47,036 bases of DNA, taken from IMG/VR virus record IMGVR_UViG_3300035010_000008, positions 1 to 47,036 of that record, one strand, 5' to 3'. The translations under genes and the position numbers were made by a program. The notes beneath the pieces were generated by a model that searched no databases, was not told the origin of the DNA, and worked only from the letters and a program-made list of their open reading frames with translations. This DNA comes from a virus. The stretch's first letter is position 1; every line of letters starts with the position of its first letter. Of this stretch, positions 25,346-31,829 are shown piece by piece.

Positions 25346-27157
25346 TCAGAGCCGGATCACGCCGCGCGACGCATAGACCGACTTCTTTTTCGGCTTTTCG
25401 TTGGCAGTAGCGCCGCCGACCGCCATCGTGGCCGTAACCATGCCGTCGATGCGACCGCGCGACCGTTTCTTGTTGAACATGCGGTTCCCGAGCCCGTCGG
25501 CCTCGACAACAGCGTTCGCCGCGCAGCTGTATGTCACGGGTGACGCGTCGATCACGATGCGCTCTTCGAGGATCCGGTCTTCGATGCGCGTGATCGAATG
25601 CGGCATGCACAATTGCTTGTCTTCGAACACGATGCGCTGCCCCTGCGCGTGCTTGATGATCTTGAGCCCGCGGCCGTCCGGCTTTCCCGGGCCGTCGTAG
25701 ATCCAGTATTGCAGCCCGACCTGGTCGCACGCGTCCGTGAACGCTGTCAGGAAGGCGGCGTCGACCAGCAGCGCCTCGACTTCCTGGTCGGAACAGAATT
25801 CGAGCAGCCACTGCGCGACATAGGTGTAATCGATCGTCGGTCCCGGCGTGGCGGTCAGGTAACCGTCTTCGACCCAGTCCAGATATGGCGCCTTGTCAGT
25901 GTCGGCCCGATCCTCGAGCCCTTCGCGCGCGGTCCAATACCAAGTTTTGACCGCGAGCAGCTCGTCGGCGAGATCCCAAGCGGCCGACGCCGCGGTAAGG
26001 TCATTCTTCTGCGAAAGATCGAGCGAAACCCAGCATTTGCGGCCCTTCATGGCGCGACTGTCGACCGCGCCCTGCACCGCTGACCACTTGTCTTCGTTGA
26101 TCCAGAAGTCGGCGGATGCGGTGTCGATGCCGAAATAGAGCCGCTTCACGCTCGATTTCGTCGACGGCCGCAGCTTCGCGGAGTTCACGGTCTCCCGGAT
26201 ATTCTCGATCGGGAAGGTTTCGCCGAGGGCGGGCAGGGATTTCTGCCAGCACTTTTCGTTCTCAAAGACGGTTTCGCGGTCGGCGCGGTCGATCCGCGCC
26301 ACAAAAGCGAAGGCCGTGTCGTCGCGCGCCTCGCCCTTGGCGATCGACTGGTACATCTCCGAATAGGAATTGCCGACATGCTGCGTCTTCGCCGGCGTGT
26401 TCGTGCCGAGGAGCATCATGGCGTTGCCGGCGACCTTGTCGATCGCGGCTTTCCACGTCAGCAGCGACGACTCCGATTTGAATTCGTGGATCTCGTCGCC
26501 CGCCACATAGGAGGGGCGCGGACCGGACTGCGATTCTCCGCTGGCGATCGGCATGAAGAACGAACCGCTGTCCGGGTGCTCGATCTTCCACGCGTTTTCC
26601 AGCTCGCCGCGGATGATGACTTCGCCCAGGCCTTCGAGGCTTTCGCCTTCGTCCATGCCCGGTACGTCGGCGCGGCACATGGCCGCCGCGTCACGGAACA
26701 GGACGTTCGCCGTCGCCTTGTCTTCCCCGATCGCATAGCATTGCGCGCGCGGGATATCCGACCAGCCCATGATATAGACGCCGATCGCGCCCATGAGCGG
26801 CGATTTCGCTTGCCCCTTGCCGGTTTCCAGCCAGCCAGAGCGGAAGCGCCAGCGATTGTTGGCGGTGCGCCAGCCGAATAGGCTTCCGCCAACGAACGTG
26901 TGCCACTCCAGCGGATAAAACGGCTCGCCGGCGGCGGGGCCGTCGGTCACCTGAAACACCGCGGGCAGGAAATTCAGGAAATGCGCCGCCGATTCCGGAC
27001 GCCAAAAAATCCCACGCCGCTCGCCGTCCTTCAGATCGCGTAGATGCCGCTCGGCCGCGTGCCGCACGAGCTCGCCGACGGTGAACAATTTGCCATCCAC
27101 CGCGGCCTTCGCCCAGGCGGTCGTCGGATCCGGGTCCGACAGGAATCGGTTAGCCAC
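25346..27157 (-). CDS. terL: Terminase large subunit
   Basis: 603 residues. The packaging motor combines an N-terminal ATPase with a C-terminal nuclease. Walker A is LETGKGQAKS near 111-120 and Walker B is GDEIHEF near 219-225. The nuclease acidic residues are likely in WVSLDLSQKNDL (near 377), LLVDAAFL (near 468) and VVEADGLGN (near 555). It overlaps the small subunit gene by eight bases. The HNH gene close upstream points to a cos-type packaging strategy, as in HK97. Confidence 0.95.
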   Translation of the reverse strand: MANRFLSDPDPTTAWAKAAVDGKLFTVGELVRHAAERHLRDLKDGERRGIFWRPESAAHFLNFLPAVFQVTDGPAAGEPFYPLEWHTFVGGSLFGWRTANNRWRFRSGWLETGKGQAKSPLMGAIGVYIMGWSDIPRAQCYAIGEDKATANVLFRDAAAMCRADVPGMDEGESLEGLGEVIIRGELENAWKIEHPDSGSFFMPIASGESQSGPRPSYVAGDEIHEFKSESSLLTWKAAIDKVAGNAMMLLGTNTPAKTQHVGNSYSEMYQSIAKGEARDDTAFAFVARIDRADRETVFENEKCWQKSLPALGETFPIENIRETVNSAKLRPSTKSSVKRLYFGIDTASADFWINEDKWSAVQGAVDSRAMKGRKCWVSLDLSQKNDLTAASAAWDLADELLAVKTWYWTAREGLEDRADTDKAPYLDWVEDGYLTATPGPTIDYTYVAQWLLEFCSDQEVEALLVDAAFLTAFTDACDQVGLQYWIYDGPGKPDGRGLKIIKHAQGQRIVFEDKQLCMPHSITRIEDRILEERIVIDASPVTYSCAANAVVEADGLGNRMFNKKRSRGRIDGMVTATMAVGGATANEKPKKKSVYASRGVIRL

Positions 27158-27584
27158 CGCGCTTTTTCAGATAGTTGTCGGCGCCGGTGCGCCGCGTTGA
27201 TTTCTTCTCGATCTTCGCACCATTGCCTCGCTCGCGCGGGCTGATGCAAAGTTCCTTCTCGATCGCCTGCGCCTGGCTGGCGGCGTTCGACATCGTGGTC
27301 CACCACGGATTGTATGTCGGCACCTTCGTTTTCTTCGCCAGGATCACCGGCCCGGACTTAAGCACCTCCCGCGCGCTGATGTCGTATGTGACATATGCGA
27401 CGACAAGCCGAACGATGGCGTGGGAATTCGCGACGGCAAGCTTCTCGGCAGCGCGCATCTCGGAAATGATGCTGCGCCAATAAGCGGCAGCGGCTTCGCG
27501 ATCAGCCGCACGCCCGAAGGTCTTTCGCCAATTGGGTTCGGGCGGAACTCCTTCGCCGCCTTGGATTTCAACCAAGTCGGCCAT
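27150..27584 (-). CDS. terS: Terminase small subunit, P27 family
   Basis: 144 residues. The pattern of helices, the AVANSHAIVRLVVAYVTYDISAREVLKSGPVI stretch and the PTYNPWWTTMSNAASQAQAIEKEL box identify a P27-family small terminase, which recognises phage DNA and loads the large subunit. Position immediately before terL agrees. The ATG at 27584 is the first in frame. Confidence 0.88.
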   Translation of the reverse strand: MADLVEIQGGEGVPPEPNWRKTFGRAADREAAAAYWRSIISEMRAAEKLAVANSHAIVRLVVAYVTYDISAREVLKSGPVILAKKTKVPTYNPWWTTMSNAASQAQAIEKELCISPRERGNGAKIEKKSTRRTGADNYLKKRGG

Positions 27585-27855
27585 TTGTGGATCTCCAGCG
27601 GGGGCGGCGGAAACCCTCCCCCCTCAAAAACTGCTCTCAGTGCGCATGCATGGGCCGATGGGTGTCCGCTGGCGCGGCCGTTCAGACTTTCGACCGGGGG
27701 GGTGGCCTTCGCCGCTGCCCGTGCGGCAGCGCGTCGCCGCTGCCTCGTCATGGATCCGGGCGGCAAAGGCCGCGTGGAAGCGCCACTCAAAAGGCCTCTA
27801 TACTCGACGCCCGGTAGACCGAACAGGAACTCGGCGTAGTCCTGATCATCCATGC
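27585..27855 (-). other. Non-coding gap before terS, possible cos region
   Basis: These 271 bases between the HNH gene and terS carry no convincing gene. A leftward frame from 27871 starts well (MDDQDYAEFLFGLPGVEYRG) but then turns low-complexity and runs out of frame into terS. A shifted reading, RPFEWRFHAAFAARIHDEAAA, follows at about 27798, so a broken small gene is possible. A CGCTGCC/GGCAGCG hairpin lies at 27713-27731. Cos sites of HNH-linked phages usually lie here; no cohesive-end sequence can be assigned by eye. Confidence 0.4.
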
Positions 27856-28158
27856 TCAGCCGCGGTTCCATGGATGGTCGGGGCTGGTCGGCCTGCCATC
27901 ACGACCGACGCCGCGCGCTTTGATCGGTGCGGCATGGTTGAATTGCTCCGCGGTCACCTCGGCGTGGCACTCGTCGCATAGGTTGCGGGTGTTGCTGTCG
28001 ACATCCTCGCCGTCGAGGGCGAGCGGCTTGATGTGGTCGACCTTGGTGGCGAGGCGAACGATGTCACGATCGAGGCAGTGTTCGCAAAGCCCGTCGGTGC
28101 GGGCGAGGCGACGGGCTCGCATCTTCTGGCCTGCTCGGCCCCGAACGCGCTCACCCAT
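27856..28158 (-). CDS. HNH endonuclease beside terminase
   Basis: 100 residues. An HNH domain with a zinc pair: Cys25 and Cys28 (LCEHCL), Asp41-His42 (VDHIKPL), Asn56 or Asn59, and Cys61-x2-Cys64-His65. Free-standing HNH proteins next to terminase, such as HK97 gp74, help terminase cut at cos, so this is a packaging nuclease. The context fits exactly: it is the first gene before terS. Confidence 0.9.
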   Translation of the reverse strand: MGERVRGRAGQKMRARRLARTDGLCEHCLDRDIVRLATKVDHIKPLALDGEDVDSNTRNLCDECHAEVTAEQFNHAAPIKARGVGRDGRPTSPDHPWNRG

Positions 28159-28276
28159 GATATGCTGAATTGCGTTGCACCCCGACGAAAGCAGAGCTTC
28201 CTGCGTGTGGTGCGAGGGCGCCGATGCGGCGTGTCCAATGATCTCGCGAGCTGCTCTGGCAGCGACGCAGGGAAGG

Positions 28277-28332
28277 GGTCGCGACCTCCCCCGCTAGGCT
28301 ACCCATATGACATGACCGATTCGCGCACGCAA
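28277..28332 (-). promoter_or_regulatory. Possible late control region after the NusG-like gene
   Basis: The 177-base gap 28159-28335 separates the NusG-like gene from the packaging genes. A weak leftward promoter, TTGCGT (28327-28332), 17 bases, CATATG (28304-28309), and a perfect palindrome GGTCGCGACC (28277-28286) lie here. The palindrome is inside a G-rich/C-rich stretch able to fold. A late promoter or antiterminator loading site is a natural guess, but the motifs are weak. Confidence 0.35.
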
Positions 28333-28335
28333 GAG

Positions 28336-28890
28336 TCATGCAGCGATACCAACGGATTGCGCCTGCGCTTCCTCCATCAGCAGCATGCTGGTGAACCGGA
28401 TCGGCTGCGAGAAGCCCGGGATATCGACCCATACGTAACGCCCGCGGCCTGTCTTCACGATGCCAGGCAGGCCAGCCCACGCGCCATCGAGCACGCGCAC
28501 AGGATCGCCCTTCTCGTACTGCCGAGCCTTCTTGGGTGGAATGGCGCGCCGCTCCTCGACGCGCAGCGCATCGAGCTGCCGATCGGATATGGTTGGGATC
28601 TTGCCCGCCCAGCGCGCGATTGTGAAATTGGGATGATCCGTTGCCGGGTTCGATGCCTCGGAGAATAGCGCCGGCAGCTGATCAGCACGGGCAAAGACAT
28701 ATGAAGGCATGATCGGCACGGTGATCTCGCGGTGCAGCTTTGACCGAGGCCGGCGGCGCTTCACTGTGGCGACCGGCGTCCACACATGGAAGCCCGACTT
28801 TGCCAAGCTTTCGGCCAGCGCGATCGTCCGCTGGCTGCCCACGCGCAGGATGCACCAAAGATCGCTGTTCGTGCCCATGCCCGACCTCAT
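28336..28890 (-). CDS. NusG/RfaH-like transcription factor
   Basis: 184 residues. Residues about 10-110 fit the NusG N-terminal domain (LWCILRVGSQRTIALAESL, HVWTPV, then IMPSYVFARAD), and about 130-165 a KOW domain (EKGDPVRVLDGAWAGLPGIV ... VWVDI). NusG proteins bind elongating RNA polymerase; specialised paralogues such as RfaH act on chosen operons. Encoded directly ahead of the packaging and virion genes, it could act as the late-gene processivity factor in place of a lambda Q-like protein. The ATG at 28890 overlaps the preceding stop by ATGA; Met at 28878 is an alternative. Confidence 0.85.
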   Translation of the reverse strand: MRSGMGTNSDLWCILRVGSQRTIALAESLAKSGFHVWTPVATVKRRRPRSKLHREITVPIMPSYVFARADQLPALFSEASNPATDHPNFTIARWAGKIPTISDRQLDALRVEERRAIPPKKARQYEKGDPVRVLDGAWAGLPGIVKTGRGRYVWVDIPGFSQPIRFTSMLLMEEAQAQSVGIAA

Positions 28891-29555
28891 ACCACCTGCG
28901 CCATGTTCTCGGAATCACCTTTTGTTCCACATGGAACGGGACGCGCCCGATAGACGCCATCATCGTGAAGCCGCAAAAAGCCGCGTTCCGCAGCGATCGA
29001 ACGGATATTCGCCGTCAGGGCATCGATAGCGGCCTGATCGAATTCGCGCTGCTCGAGCGTCCGCATGATGTCGTCAAAGCGCGCGCGCCGCTCGGCCCGC
29101 GCCAAGTTCGCGGCAGAGGCCCGGCGCTGCACCGCGCCGTCATCCCGCTTCCATCGTTCGAGGATCGCTTTGCACTGCGCGATGGTCGGAAACCAATCGA
29201 GCTCGTCGAGCACGGTCGACACCATGAACTGCAACGCCTCTTTCGAATAGCCGCCGAGCTTCCGGTGATAGATGCTGACCCGCAGCTTTCCGGTCACGTC
29301 ATCATCGGATCGCCGAGGAAGAGTGGTCAGCGCGCGGATCAGCTCGACGAAGTCGCCATCAGGGCAGGGCAGCAGGGGCGGCAAGGGCGCGTTGGCTATC
29401 TCCTCGACCTTCGCCAGCGCCTGATCGTCCAGGCGCACCGCCGCGAGCGCGCTCGATCTGCTCGTCGAGCGCTCTGGCAAGTCCGTCCCGATTGTCACGC
29501 CCGCCAGCAGATCGCCGCTGAGTGCTTCGCTGATTGCCACCGTTCCCATTCGCAT
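28887..29555 (-). CDS. Hypothetical protein, replication region
   Basis: Up to 222 residues, helical and charged, with KLRVSIYHRKLGGYSKEALQFMVSTVLDELDWFPTIAQCKAILERW in the centre. The family is not recognised. Its place after the origin-bearing replication gene resembles that of a lambda P-type helicase loader, but no ATPase motif is present. The start is uncertain: the ATG at 29555 overlaps the upstream gene by 197 bases, while a GTG at 29438 (before RLDDQALAKVEE) gives less overlap. Confidence 0.6.
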   Translation of the reverse strand: MRMGTVAISEALSGDLLAGVTIGTDLPERSTSRSSALAAVRLDDQALAKVEEIANAPLPPLLPCPDGDFVELIRALTTLPRRSDDDVTGKLRVSIYHRKLGGYSKEALQFMVSTVLDELDWFPTIAQCKAILERWKRDDGAVQRRASAANLARAERRARFDDIMRTLEQREFDQAAIDALTANIRSIAAERGFLRLHDDGVYRARPVPCGTKGDSENMAQVV

Positions 29556-30135
29556 TGATCGCCGCCTTCATTTCGTCGGTTTCGTAAATCGCGCCCCAAT
29601 TCTTTTCGACGCATGCCCGGAAGATCTCGCCCGGTGGCCAGCCGGAGCGGGCGGCCAGTGCGGCGACGTCGCGCAGCAGCTTGTCATGGGCCGCCTTCGT
29701 GCTCGGCAGATCCTTGCGCTTCCGGTTCGTCAGGAAATCGGCCCATAGCTCGTCGGTGGCCCAATGCGGTCGAGGGAACGGGTGCTTGACCCGCCAGCCC
29801 CACCACGCCGCAACATGGGCCTCGGCCTTCGCGCGGGGAGAATTAACCCGGGTAGGGGTATGGGGGTTTGAGTTATTATCTTTGGGGGAAAGGGGAAGGG
29901 GCGTCCCGTTACGCTTTTCGTCACATGTGACGTTATCAGCGTCACCCGTTACCGTTTGTGACGATTTGTGACGCTCGCGGTAACGTGCCTGCCGCTCCGC
30001 TCCCTTCGAGCGCCGCGGCTCTACAGGCTGCGCCAAGGGCAAAGCGGCTTCCATCTCGGCGACCGCGTCGACGATCGCCTCTGCCGACATCCCGGCCGCG
30101 AGCATGTGCTTCAAGGCGGTGGCGATGACGGTCAC
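29359..30135 (-). CDS. Phage replication initiator-like protein with internal origin
   Basis: 258 residues. A short N-terminal helical part ends in a basic RYRERHKSS stretch. A low-complexity linker of about 50 residues follows, then a domain WWGWRVKHPFPRPHW ... RKDLPSTKAAHDKLLRDVAALAARSGW ... ACVEKNWGAIYE. The last part resembles the C-terminal module of many phage replication proteins. The linker is encoded by the iteron cluster at 29919-29973, the arrangement of lambda O and its ori. The GTG start at 30135 overlaps the preceding stop (GTGA). Initiator function is inferred from this layout. Confidence 0.6.
   Translation of the reverse strand: MTVIATALKHMLAAGMSAEAIVDAVAEMEAALPLAQPVEPRRSKGAERQARYRERHKSSQTVTGDADNVTCDEKRNGTPLPLSPKDNNSNPHTPTRVNSPRAKAEAHVAAWWGWRVKHPFPRPHWATDELWADFLTNRKRKDLPSTKAAHDKLLRDVAALAARSGWPPGEIFRACVEKNWGAIYETDEMKAAINANGNGGNQRSTQRRSAGGRDNRDGLARALDEQIERARGGAPGRSGAGEGRGDSQRALAAPAALP
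29919..29973. other. Putative replication origin with five GTGACG iterons
   Basis: Within 55 bases GTGACG or its complement occurs five times: 29919-29924, 29927-29932, 29940-29945, 29958-29963 and 29968-29973. The first two make a perfect 14-base palindrome, CGTCACATGTGACG. The last two are TTTGTGACG direct repeats exactly ten bases apart, one helical turn. A less GC-rich, purine-skewed stretch (about 29865-29903) adjoins and could melt. The cluster lies in the linker-coding part of a replication gene, as lambda ori does. Confidence 0.55.
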
Positions 30136-30410
30136 CGCAGCGGGTCTGCCAGGTCCGGGCGCCCGATCTTCTCGGCCAGCGCAATGGTGGCGGCGCGGAT
30201 CTTGGCGCGCTCGCGGTCGTGGCGCACGATATTTCCGCTCCGGCCGGCTTCGGCGCAGGTGACGGGCGCCGACGCGCTCCATGCAGCGGCCAAGCCCTGC
30301 GCAACACCGTCAGGCACGGCGTCGGACGTCACGAGCGCAAAGCGACCGTGGCCGATAGGCTGGATCGTGAATACCGGCTCGCGGCGGCGGAACAGGGCGC
30401 GCAGGTTCAT
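30132..30410 (-). CDS. Small hypothetical protein, early operon
   Basis: 92 residues starting MNLRALFRRREPVF. The first half is a beta-rich FTIQPIGHGRFALVTSD stretch; the second is helical and basic. It overlaps both neighbours by ATGA and GTGA. The long upstream frame extension is shadow. No family is recognised; it may assist replication. Confidence 0.6.
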   Translation of the reverse strand: MNLRALFRRREPVFTIQPIGHGRFALVTSDAVPDGVAQGLAAAWSASAPVTCAEAGRSGNIVRHDRERAKIRAATIALAEKIGRPDLADPLR

Positions 30411-30748
30411 AGCGATATCTCCCGGCTGCGTTGAAACTGGGGCGGCACGCCCGTCGCGACTTTCCGCCCGGCGCCAGCCGCGATCTCGCGTTCTGTGATG
30501 GCGCGCGCCTCGGCGGCGGGAAGGCGCTTGACGCGGGTCAGGTGAAAATAGCCGTCGTGATGCTCGGCGGGGCACCATGCGAGATGCGTGCGAGCGGTGT
30601 AGGCGCGCATGCTCGCGGCGCGCTTGGCCAGCGCTTCGGGCGCGTTCCCGAGATCGCGGGCGTGGCGGCGGCATAGGCCGCTGACGTTCCGGCCGCGGCG
30701 GTCGAGGGGCTGGGCGCAGCCGGGGGCGGTGCAGGTTGTGGGCGTCAC
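30407..30748 (-). CDS. Small Cys/His protein, early operon
   Basis: 113 residues. The N-terminus carries Cys6, Cys11, Cys25 and His29 (CTAPGC ... GLCRRHARDLG), a likely zinc-binding knuckle. A second Cys/His patch, WCPAEHHDGYFHL, follows near 58-70. Overlaps with both neighbours show it is part of the early leftward operon. DNA or RNA binding is possible but not shown. Confidence 0.6.
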   Translation of the reverse strand: MTPTTCTAPGCAQPLDRRGRNVSGLCRRHARDLGNAPEALAKRAASMRAYTARTHLAWCPAEHHDGYFHLTRVKRLPAAEARAITEREIAAGAGRKVATGVPPQFQRSREISL

Positions 30749-31590
30749 GCTGACAATCTCCGCCGCGCTTTGCCCGCTTGATGCCGCAGCTTCGCCTGGG
30801 CGAGCACGAGCGGTTTCAACTCGTCTGCGGCGTCTTCGAATGCAAGGCGGCGAGGAGTGCGGCGACCGTTGAGGATCGGTAGCAGCCCGCGCTCAACGGC
30901 TTCCCAGTTCGCCGGGTCGCAGTTCTCTTTGTTATCGGAGAGGCATTTCAGCACCATCCCGCTGGGCAGTGGGCCGTTGGCCTGTTCCCAGAGCACGCGA
31001 TGCTTGAAGACATATCGTCGCGGCGCGCCGGTATAGGGGTTACGCTCCGCAACCATGATTTCGACATAGCCATCGGAGCGAACGCGCTCGTCGCCAATAT
31101 CGTGGGCGTTCGGCGCGGCCTGACCCTTTTTGAACTGTGTGCGGCGCGCATTCGGGTGGCGACCACTGACGCCCTCGGGGCACGGCCTGCCTTTGTTCGG
31201 CGACACGTGGCCCTGTTCGAACTGACCGGTGCGGCCGGTGCGGAACTTGTGGCGCTTCCGCAGGCCATGCAGCGCGCCAGCCGTGACGTCGGTGCGATCG
31301 AAGGCTTCGCAGAACCTGCGGTGGTAATCGGCTATGGGTAGTGCACGATTTTCCTCGAGCCACGCCATCTCTGCGGCGGTGTATTTGCGCAGGCGGCCGA
31401 CGTACCGGCCCGGTGCGCGGCCAACCTTCCAGCCTTTGCGCTTCCGCAGGGAGTGGAGATTGACCAGCGCGACGTCTGTCCGGCCGAAGGCGTCGACGAA
31501 CGCGCGGTGATAGTCGGAAATGACCAACGTCCTGTTCGCTTCGAGCCACGCCATCTCGTCGGCACTGTAGGATATCGCGCGGCCCTTCAT
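30745..31590 (-). CDS. HNH-type protein with duplicated N-terminal module
   Basis: 281 residues. Two copies of a module of about 50-60 residues open the protein (YSADEMAWLEANR ... RAF and YTAAEMAWLEENR ... RRF, each ending in LRKR). They look like repeated DNA-binding helices. The C-terminal part (FKHRVLWEQANGPLPSGMVLK ... NCDPANWEAV) is an HNH_3-like fold in which the usual central catalytic His is Lys. It may be a homing-type nuclease or a nuclease-dead DNA-binding protein. The start at 31590 is fixed by ATGA overlap; the longer frame is shadow. Confidence 0.75.
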   Translation of the reverse strand: MKGRAISYSADEMAWLEANRTLVISDYHRAFVDAFGRTDVALVNLHSLRKRKGWKVGRAPGRYVGRLRKYTAAEMAWLEENRALPIADYHRRFCEAFDRTDVTAGALHGLRKRHKFRTGRTGQFEQGHVSPNKGRPCPEGVSGRHPNARRTQFKKGQAAPNAHDIGDERVRSDGYVEIMVAERNPYTGAPRRYVFKHRVLWEQANGPLPSGMVLKCLSDNKENCDPANWEAVERGLLPILNGRRTPRRLAFEDAADELKPLVLAQAKLRHQAGKARRRLSA

Positions 31591-31829
31591 TCCGCGGGCG
31601 CCTCGATCATGGGCAGCGACTTTTTGAATCGGTCGCCGTGGTTGGCGATCAGCGTTGCGGCTTTGAGGTGGAAATTGGCATTGCCGAGGATCTGGTCGGA
31701 CACCGCGACGATCGCGTCGGTGCGCTTTACCTCCGCCTCGATCTGTTCCGGCGTCAGCTCCTCGTCTGACAACCGCTCGATCTGGGCGAACAGGTGGTCG
31801 TTGAGATCCTTCAATCGATTCTTGGTCAT
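31587..31829 (-). CDS. Small conserved phage hypothetical protein
   Basis: 80 residues, helical and acidic: LNDHLFAQIERLSDEELTPEQIEAEVKR, then ILGNANFHLKAATLIANHGD. This type is common in proteobacterial phages, but its role is unknown. It overlaps both the methyltransferase gene and the HNH gene by ATGA, so translation is coupled. Confidence 0.75.
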   Translation of the reverse strand: MTKNRLKDLNDHLFAQIERLSDEELTPEQIEAEVKRTDAIVAVSDQILGNANFHLKAATLIANHGDRFKKSLPMIEAPAE

